Below are positions 1 to 4,303 of a stretch of 6,146 bases of DNA, in pieces. Below the pieces are notes generated by a model. The model made no database searches. It was not told the origin of the DNA and worked only from the letters and a program-made list of their open reading frames with translations. Position numbers and translations under genes: made by a program. The first letter of the stretch is position 1, and each line of letters starts with the position of its first letter. The DNA lies in the NCBI GenBank assembly GCA_003852805.1, contig RDDY01000346.1, positions 1-6,146 of the forward strand, in the 5' to 3' direction. The DNA comes from Chryseobacterium sp. GTDB taxonomy: Bacteria; Bacteroidota; Bacteroidia; Flavobacteriales; Weeksellaceae.

Positions 1-1
1 A

Positions 2-709
2 GCACAAGAAAGACAGAGACCTTATAACTTTACCACCGTGCGCTTTATGGCTGAAGACCGCGTGCCCGTTTATGCAGACCTGTACAATGCAAACGGCCGG
101 GGTGCTCCGCTGATTCTATTGTACCATCAGGCAGGTTTCAGCCGCGGATCTTTCCGCAACATCGCTCCCATGCTGGTCGAGCTTGGCTTTAATGTTTTGG
201 CGGTCGACCTGCGCGCAGGCGGAACGGTAAATATGGTCAAGAATCTGACCCACGAATCGGCGATCAGGATGGGGACATCGACGCAATTTACCGATGTTAT
301 CCCCGATTTGGAAGCGGCCTTCCATTATGGCAAAAAGAAACTGAAGGCGAAGAAAATTATTTATTGGGGAAGCTCATACAGCGCATCGCTGGGCTTTTAT
401 ATGGTAGCGAAGCATCCTGACGATTATACCGCGCTGCTCGCCTACTCTCCGGGCGAATACTTCAGCATAGATAATCGACCGATTTCATACTACGCCGAGA
501 AAGTAAAAATACCCACATTTATTGCCTCGGCCGCGGATGAAAAAAACAAGTGGATCGACATTTACGATGCGATCAGCTACGACAAAGGCTTCTACATTCC
601 ACCCACCGGCGGACACCACGGAACCGTGGCGCTGGCGCCCACCTATAAGGGCAGCAGTGCCAATTGGGCAGCGGTCATCCCGTTTCTGAAAAAGATCAGG
701 GATTTGTAA
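2..709 (+). CDS. Alpha/beta hydrolase (dienelactone-hydrolase-like), 5'-truncated by window edge
   Basis: The frame is open to the left edge of the window, so the true start is outside. GTG at 38 and ATG at 47 are internal codons: the 12 residues before 38 (AQERQRPYNFTT) run straight into a first beta strand, and AQE resembles a signal-peptidase cleavage point, so I infer an exported protein. Numbering from codon 38, the fold's landmarks are a first core strand with a following turn (PLILLYHQAG, 24-33), a second strand (FNVLAVDLRAGG, 51-62), the nucleophile elbow GSSYSAS with Ser113, a candidate acid Asp167 in SAADE, and a candidate catalytic His193 or His194 in GGHHGT. The elbow is GxSxS rather than the usual GxSxG. 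The protein ends with TAA just before a strong hairpin. Family membership is fairly sure; the substrate is unknown. An esterase, lipase-like or peptidase-like activity is equally possible. Confidence 0.8.
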   Translation, partial: AQERQRPYNFTTVRFMAEDRVPVYADLYNANGRGAPLILLYHQAGFSRGSFRNIAPMLVELGFNVLAVDLRAGGTVNMVKNLTHESAIRMGTSTQFTDVIPDLEAAFHYGKKKLKAKKIIYWGSSYSASLGFYMVAKHPDDYTALLAYSPGEYFSIDNRPISYYAEKVKIPTFIASAADEKNKWIDIYDAISYDKGFYIPPTGGHHGTVALAPTYKGSSANWAAVIPFLKKIRDL

Positions 710-714
710 AGCAA

Positions 715-741
715 ACCGCCCGCGACTTTGTCGCGGGCGGT
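715..741. terminator. Bidirectional intrinsic terminator between converging genes
   Basis: A perfect 12-bp inverted repeat, ACCGCCCGCGAC (715-726) and GTCGCGGGCGGT (730-741), closes a TTT loop. It starts 6 nt after the hydrolase stop codon and lies 23 nt beyond the stop codon of the converging isomerase gene at 765. On the minus strand it is followed by a T-rich tract (TTTGCTTTAC); on the plus strand the tail TCCTTAT is a poorer U-tract. The position and stem strength support a terminator shared by both genes, better formed for the minus-strand transcript. Confidence 0.85.
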
Positions 742-764
742 CCTTATAAAGATAGATAAGGTGT

Positions 765-1826
765 TTATTTCGCCTTTACCAACTCCACTTCAAAGATCAA
801 CCATGCATTCGGCGGGATTACTCCGCCCGCTCCTCTTGCGCCGTAGCCCAGTTCGGAAGGGATCAATAAAGTTGCTTTTTCGCCTTCTTTCAACAGCATG
901 ATTCCCTCGTCCCAGCCGGAAATTACATGTCCCATACCTACGGGAAACTCGATGGGTTCTCCGCGCTTGTAAGAAGAGTCAAAAACTTGACCGTTGGTCA
1001 GCATTCCCGTGTAATGAACGGCTACGGTACTGCCTTTTTCAGGATGTGCGCCGTCCGTTGATTGTGTGATTTTGTACATCAATCCGCTTGGCGTGGTGGT
1101 CATGCCTTCTTTCAGCTGCTCCAGTTTCTTGACAGCCTCAGCTTCTTTCTTGGCAGTATACTCTTTGTTATGTTCCTGGATTTTAGATTTTCCCTCGTTA
1201 AAGATTTTCGCCGCATCGTAATGCTTGTAGGCCGAACCTTTGCCGAAGACGGAAACTTTCTCCAAAACCACATCGGTTTTTGGTTTGTCTTGCGCGCCTT
1301 TTTCTACATTGGCGATAGCGTCGATGGTTTCTTCACCTTTGATCACTTTGCCAAAAATGGTATGCTTGCCGTCCAGCCAAGGTGTGGAAACCTCTGTAAT
1401 GAAGAACTGCGAGCCGTTGGTGTTCGGGCCGCTGTTGGCCATTGATAGGATGCCTTTGCCTTCGTGCTTCAGGTCGTTTTTCTCGTCATCGAATCTGTAG
1501 CCCGGATCGCCCATGCCCGTTCCTTGCGGGTCGCCGCCTTGAATCATGAAATCTTTGATCACGCGGTGGAAGATGGTGCCGTCATAGAAAGGCTGACCTT
1601 TCTTTTTGGCTTTGTTTTCTATTTTGCCTTCGGCCAGACCCACGAAGTTGGCCACGGTTACCGGCGCATCCTCTTCGTAGAATTTCACCAGCATATCGCC
1701 TTGCGTGGTTTTCAGGTTGGCGTAGAGTCCGTCTTCCAAACCGTCGTAGGTTGCTTTGTCTATATCCAATGTTTTACAGTTTAATAAGGTTAATAATGTA
1801 CCGAACAAAAATACGATTTTCTTCAT
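765..1826 (-). CDS. Dual-family peptidyl-prolyl isomerase lipoprotein (cyclophilin-FKBP fusion)
   Basis: This 353-residue protein should catalyse cis-trans isomerisation of prolyl bonds during folding of exported proteins. Residues 1-17 form a lipoprotein signal with lipobox LLNC (Cys17; Asn at -1 is uncommon), so it is probably membrane-anchored. Residues about 34-195 are a cyclophilin: FHR (Arg88), FMIQ (Phe93, Met94, Gln96), SQFF (Gln140, Phe142) and TPWLDGKH (Trp150, His155) match the full active site. Residues about 197-241 are a charged, probably helical linker. Residues about 245-353 are an FKBP: HYTG (Tyr272), VFDSS (Phe282, Asp283), HVISGW (Val301, Ile302, Trp305), GYG (Tyr328) and Phe345 correspond to FKBP12 residues 26, 36, 37, 55, 56, 59, 82 and 99. 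Both domains therefore look catalytically intact. It lies 21 bp behind gldI and is probably co-transcribed. Dual cyclophilin/FKBP proteins are known in a few organisms, including Flavobacterium. No Shine-Dalgarno is seen upstream of the ATG. Confidence 0.95.
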   Translation of the reverse strand: MKKIVFLFGTLLTLLNCKTLDIDKATYDGLEDGLYANLKTTQGDMLVKFYEEDAPVTVANFVGLAEGKIENKAKKKGQPFYDGTIFHRVIKDFMIQGGDPQGTGMGDPGYRFDDEKNDLKHEGKGILSMANSGPNTNGSQFFITEVSTPWLDGKHTIFGKVIKGEETIDAIANVEKGAQDKPKTDVVLEKVSVFGKGSAYKHYDAAKIFNEGKSKIQEHNKEYTAKKEAEAVKKLEQLKEGMTTTPSGLMYKITQSTDGAHPEKGSTVAVHYTGMLTNGQVFDSSYKRGEPIEFPVGMGHVISGWDEGIMLLKEGEKATLLIPSELGYGARGAGGVIPPNAWLIFEVELVKAK

Positions 1827-1847
1827 AAAGGATGATTTTTAGCTGTT

Positions 1848-2351
1848 CTAACGGGTGTTTAGATGAATGATTAACGGCAGATCGGGTCCGATTTTTTTCT
1901 CGTCGCCGGCGGTGCCGTAGGCCAATGCAGACGGCACCAGCAGTGTCACTGTTTTATGGCTTTCCAAGTGCCTGATTGCGTGGTCCACCGCCATGATTTC
2001 CGCATAACTTCCGAGTTTGCCGTCTGTAACGACGATTGGCTGCGAATAAATCGGCGCTTGATCGAAATCTGAAACACTGAATTCATACGATACCGGGTCA
2101 CCGTCACTTTTTATCGGGTGAGTGCTTAACGGCTCAGATGACCAGTAACCCGCAGCGGTCGGATAAAACTTTTCGCCTTGCAGACTGATCCATTGCTGAA
2201 TCTGCTGTCGCTCCAGTCTGTACAGATCGGCAGCGCGCTCCTTACTGCTCGCAGGCGCATGTTCTCCTAATCCACCTTGCGGTAAAACCACGGGTTTTTC
2301 ATGGCAGGCCGCCAAGACGATGATCAATAATGTCGACGCAATTTTTTTCAT
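1848..2351 (-). CDS. gldI: GldI-family gliding-motility-associated FKBP-like lipoprotein
   Basis: The product is a 167-residue lipoprotein: signal MKKIASTLLIIVLAAC with lipobox LAAC (Cys16), then a proline-rich spacer, a helical stretch (about 36-60), the GYW motif (68-70), and an FKBP-like fold over about 85-165. The C-terminal block AYG followed by GDEKKIG and PLI (144-161) is typical of GldI, a protein needed for gliding and chitin use in Flavobacterium johnsoniae. Compared with true FKBPs, the central Trp is replaced (Val122 in MAVDH) and the Asp of the FDSS motif is missing (IYSQ, 101-104), while Tyr89 and Tyr145 remain. I therefore infer a chaperone or weak isomerase rather than a strong enzyme, which matches what I recall of GldI itself. 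It is the first gene of a two-gene unit with the cyclophilin-FKBP protein. Presence of gldI does not prove that the organism glides, since non-gliding relatives may keep it. Confidence 0.85.
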   Translation of the reverse strand: MKKIASTLLIIVLAACHEKPVVLPQGGLGEHAPASSKERAADLYRLERQQIQQWISLQGEKFYPTAAGYWSSEPLSTHPIKSDGDPVSYEFSVSDFDQAPIYSQPIVVTDGKLGSYAEIMAVDHAIRHLESHKTVTLLVPSALAYGTAGDEKKIGPDLPLIIHLNTR

Positions 2352-2363
2352 CTAAAACGCTGG

Positions 2364-2396
2364 CTAAAGTAGGGAGAAAAATGGGAGTTATCCTAA
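2364..2396 (-). promoter_or_regulatory. Putative Bacteroidota-type promoter of gldI
   Basis: On the minus strand the octamer TACTTTAG (2371 to 2364) matches the -7 consensus TAnnTTTG except for one base. A TTA (2396 to 2394), a one-base variant of the -33 TTG, lies 22 bp upstream, within the accepted spacing. The box ends only 12 bp before the gldI start codon, which predicts a very short leader. The match is imperfect and short, so this is tentative. Confidence 0.4.
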
Positions 2397-2419
2397 CGGC
2401 TTGCTCATTTAATTAAAGT

Positions 2420-2441
2420 AAAAAACCGACTCGGTACCGAG
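2420..2441 (-). terminator. Possible intrinsic terminator of namA, with 12-bp palindrome
   Basis: Thirty bases after the namA stop codon there is a perfect palindrome, CTCGGTACCGAG (2430-2441), overlapping a second inverted repeat, ACCGA-C-TCGGT (2425-2435). Read on the minus strand, the structure runs into TTTTTT (2425 to 2420). Either fold gives only about 4 bp of stem with a small loop, so it would be a weak terminator. The palindrome could alternatively be a protein-binding site between namA and gldI. The rest of the 120-bp gap shows nothing else besides the gldI promoter. Confidence 0.45.
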
Positions 2442-2471
2442 CTTGTTATTGAACGATCATAATTAGTACCA

Positions 2472-3527
2472 TCACTGTCTTGGTCGACCCCGTTCATATT
2501 GCCTCGGGAAAAAGCAAGGTTCTTTCATTTCAAAGCTTGCTTGTACGGCGAAGTAAGGATTGCGCAGCAGTTCGCGACCCAGGAAGACGAGGTCGGCCTC
2601 GCCGTTTTGAAGGATTTCTTCGGCCTGTTGCGGAGCGGTGATGAGGCCGACGGCACCGACAGAGATACCTACTTGTTTTTTGATTTCGGCCGCGAAAGGA
2701 ACTTGATAGCCATTGAAAACATTGATGCGCGCACCGTGGATATTGCCGCCCGACGACACATCGATCAGGTCTACCCCGGCAGTTTTCAACGATTTGCACA
2801 GTTCGATACTTTGGTTCAGGTCCCAGCCGTTCTCGGCGTATTCGTCAGCAGAGATTCTGACGAATAACGGCCGCTCTTCGCCGATAATTTTTCTAACGGC
2901 TGCAATTACTTCCATGAGGAAGAGGCTGCGGTTTTCCAACGAGCCGCCGTATTCGTCGGTGCGCTCGTTGCTTACCGGTGACAGGAATTCATGCAAGAGG
3001 TAACCGTGTGCAGCATGGATTTCGACCAAGTCAAAACCGGCGTTAACCGCGCGCCGGGCTGCTGCTGCAAACTGTTGTGCAATTTCTGTTATTTCCTCTT
3101 TCGTCAGTTCGTGCGGAACGCGCTCTTCGGGTTTATAAGGAATGGGCGACGGAGCCAAAGTCTCCCAGCCGCCGTCTTCCAACGCCAATTGTTCACCGTT
3201 TCGTGTGCCGGCTTTTCTGCCGGCGTGCGCCAGCTGGATGCCGACCTTGGTTTCGGTATTGTCGTGGATATGTTTTACGATTTTCGACAGCGCTTCAGCC
3301 TGCTCGTCGTTCCACAAACCTACATCTTCGGGAGAGATCATTCCTTCCCGCGATACCGAGGTTCCTTCCACAATAATCAAACCGGTGCCGCCGTACGCAC
3401 GCGAGGTATAATGGGTAAAATGGAAATCATTGACGACGCCTTCTTTGCAGGAATACATGCACATAGGCGACATGACGATGCGGTTGGGAAGTTCTGTATT
3501 GCGAAATCTGATGGGTTCGAAAAGCAT
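2472..3527 (-). CDS. namA: NADPH:flavin ene-reductase, old yellow enzyme of YqjM/NamA class
   Basis: A cytosolic FMN enzyme that reduces activated C=C bonds of enones using NAD(P)H; its physiological substrate is usually unclear. The 351-residue protein starts MLFEPIRFRN, as YqjM-class enzymes do. A longer reading from 3644 would add 39 unrelated residues and overlap the divergent cdd gene, so I reject it. Landmarks are PMCMY with the redox-tuning Cys23 and Tyr25 that mark the thermophilic-like subclass, QLAHAGRKA (Gln98), HAAHGY with substrate-anion binders His171 and His174, the SNERTDEYGGSLENR signature, FVRISADEY (Arg224), and the phosphate-binding end VFLGRELLRNPYF. QYERG near the C-terminus carries the arginine finger that reaches into the neighbouring subunit in YqjM; here the tail is GRPRQ instead of the common terminal GW. 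It is divergent from cdd with no evident shared pathway. Length is close to that of YqjM (338). Confidence 0.93.
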   Translation of the reverse strand: MLFEPIRFRNTELPNRIVMSPMCMYSCKEGVVNDFHFTHYTSRAYGGTGLIIVEGTSVSREGMISPEDVGLWNDEQAEALSKIVKHIHDNTETKVGIQLAHAGRKAGTRNGEQLALEDGGWETLAPSPIPYKPEERVPHELTKEEITEIAQQFAAAARRAVNAGFDLVEIHAAHGYLLHEFLSPVSNERTDEYGGSLENRSLFLMEVIAAVRKIIGEERPLFVRISADEYAENGWDLNQSIELCKSLKTAGVDLIDVSSGGNIHGARINVFNGYQVPFAAEIKKQVGISVGAVGLITAPQQAEEILQNGEADLVFLGRELLRNPYFAVQASFEMKEPCFFPRQYERGRPRQ

Positions 3528-3536
3528 TTTTTCTTT

Positions 3537-3566
3537 CAAAAGTAAGGATTTATCGGCGTTTGCTAA
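3537..3566 (-). promoter_or_regulatory. Bacteroidota-type promoter of namA, almost leaderless
   Basis: On the minus strand TACTTTTG (3544 to 3537) is an exact TAnnTTTG box. A TTA (3566 to 3564), one base off the -33 TTG, sits 19 bp upstream, the usual distance. The box ends 9 bp before the ATG at 3527, so transcription should begin only a few bases upstream of the start codon. This also supports the short start for namA, because the promoter would lie inside the longer reading frame. Confidence 0.6.
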
Positions 3567-3574
3567 TTTATTGT

Positions 3575-3582
3575 TACTTTTA
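3575..3582 (+). promoter_or_regulatory. Possible -7 box of cdd promoter
   Basis: TACTTTTA matches TAnnTTTG at five of six fixed positions and ends 21 bp before the cdd start codon. No TTG was seen at the expected -33 distance. It lies within the 76-bp namA-cdd gap, so the two divergent promoters would overlap there. Weak call. Confidence 0.35.
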
Positions 3583-3603
3583 CTCTCCTTATAAAATTCT
3601 TGA

Positions 3604-4083
3604 ATGAAGAAGGAACTTACGATCCGATACGACGTTTTTGCCAATGCCGATGAGCTTAGCGATGCTGACCGTCAACTCTTTGACAAAGCGGCCGAAGCGC
3701 GCACAAAAGCCTACGCCCCCTACTCTGATTTTTTGGTAGGCTGCGCACTGCTGCTGGATAACGGCGAAACAGTGACCGGAAGCAATCAAGAAAACGCGGC
3801 CTACCCGTCGGGTCTTTGCGCAGAGCGCTCTACCATTTTCTGGACGCACGGCAATTTCCCCGATCAAAGAATTTTAAAAATGTTTGTGGTAGGCGGGCCG
3901 AGAGACGGCAAACAAGACACCGCCGTGCCGCCCTGCGGCGCGTGCCGCCAAAGCATTTTGGAATACGAGCGTTTGCAGAGCGAGGACATCGAATTCTTTT
4001 TCGGCTCGCCGGAAGGTGAAATCGTCCGCTGCGGGTCCATCCGAGATCTGGTGCCATTCTCGTTTGGCGCGGAATTTCTTTAG
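3604..4083 (+). CDS. cdd: Cytidine deaminase
   Basis: Cytosolic zinc enzyme that deaminates cytidine and deoxycytidine to uridine and deoxyuridine in pyrimidine salvage. The 159-residue protein shows the family motifs in order: YAPYSDFLVG (37-46), GSNQENAAYP (59-68) with ribose-binding Asn61 and Glu63, CAER with zinc ligand Cys72 and proton-shuttle Glu74, and PPCGACRQ with zinc ligands Cys111 and Cys114. Three Cys ligands indicate the small homotetrameric type (B. subtilis Cdd is 136 residues); the extra length is an N-terminal extension of about 20 residues and a slightly longer C-terminus. The ATG at 3604 leaves 76 bp to the divergent namA start. No Shine-Dalgarno is visible, as is usual in this phylum. 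No convincing terminator follows; the next promoter begins within about 12 bp of the stop codon, so some read-through into the riboswitch region is possible. Confidence 0.95.
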   Translation: MKKELTIRYDVFANADELSDADRQLFDKAAEARTKAYAPYSDFLVGCALLLDNGETVTGSNQENAAYPSGLCAERSTIFWTHGNFPDQRILKMFVVGGPRDGKQDTAVPPCGACRQSILEYERLQSEDIEFFFGSPEGEIVRCGSIRDLVPFSFGAEFL

Positions 4084-4094
4084 GCTTTTTTAAC

Positions 4095-4102
4095 TACCTT
4101 TG
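4095..4102 (+). promoter_or_regulatory. Bacteroidota -7 box of the btuB riboswitch transcript
   Basis: TACCTTTG is an exact TAnnTTTG match, 12 bp after the cdd stop codon. It predicts transcription from about 4106-4110, directly in front of the first paired segment of the cobalamin riboswitch, which is where it should be. I saw no clear TTG at the -33 distance; the nearest (4064-4066) is 28 bp away. Confidence 0.65.
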
Positions 4103-4106
4103 CGCG

Positions 4107-4262
4107 AAGTTTCAGGTTCCCGCCGCTGCGGGATGAAAAGGGAATTTGGTGCAAATCCGAAGCTGTCCCCGCAACTGTAAACCGCATTTTATTTTTTCGT
4201 TAAAACAGCCACTGCCACGGCGGGAAGGCACGAAAAAAGCGGAAGCCAGGAGACCTGCCTGA
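4107..4262 (+). promoter_or_regulatory. Cobalamin riboswitch (B12 element)
   Basis: The leader contains the ordered conserved blocks of the cobalamin aptamer (Rfam family RF00174): CAGGTTCCCG (4113-4122) with hairpin CCCG/CGGG (4119-4132), GAAAAGGGAA (4135-4144), GGTGCAAATCC (4148-4158), the CCCCGCAACTGTAA core (4167-4180), GCCACTG (4208-4214) with GGGAAGGC (4222-4229), and the B12 box AGCCAGGAGACCTGCC (4244-4259). CAGGT (4113-4117) can pair with ACCTG (4253-4257) to close the aptamer. The element binds a cobalamin and normally lowers expression of the downstream gene. It sits immediately upstream of a BtuB-like receptor, so repression of B12 uptake at high B12 is the expected role. Confidence 0.96.
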
Positions 4263-4278
4263 TACTCTGAATCAAAAA

Positions 4279-4299
4279 TTGCTTTCGGAGGAAAGGCAG
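4279..4299 (+). promoter_or_regulatory. Riboswitch expression platform: hairpin presenting the btuB ribosome binding site
   Basis: TTGCTTT (4279-4285) can pair with AAGGCAG (4293-4299) through 7 bp including two G-U pairs, leaving the loop CGGAGGA (4286-4292), which contains the Shine-Dalgarno GGAGG (4287-4291). The btuB ATG follows at 4304. There is no U-run, so control is probably at translation, not by a terminator. In known cobalamin riboswitches such a loop docks onto an aptamer loop when ligand is bound. AGGCAG (4294-4299) could also pair with CTGCCT (4255-4260) in the B12 box, giving an alternative fold. Which fold dominates cannot be decided by eye. Confidence 0.6.
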
Positions 4300-4303
4300 C
4301 ACT

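Noticed and set aside
38..40. GTG at 38 as the start of the hydrolase
   Set aside because: The frame stays open to the left edge and the preceding residues continue the same beta-strand region, so the gene is simply cut by the window.
2991..3545. A 184-codon plus-strand open frame opposite namA
   Set aside because: It is antisense to a well-conserved enzyme and its translation shows no recognisable motif or signal; it is best explained by codon structure of the real gene.
3528..3644. A longer reading of the ene-reductase starting at 3644
   Set aside because: It adds 39 residues with no family resemblance, overlaps the start of the divergent cytidine deaminase, and would place the namA promoter inside the coding region.
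4046..4091. A terminator for cdd ending in the T-run at 4086-4091
   Set aside because: The only nearby stem (GTGCCA with TGGCGC, about 4051-4070) lies inside the coding region and is separated from the T-run by some 16 nt.
4262..4303. An intrinsic terminator in the riboswitch expression platform
   Set aside because: No GC-rich stem followed by a U-run is present; the hairpin there holds the Shine-Dalgarno sequence.
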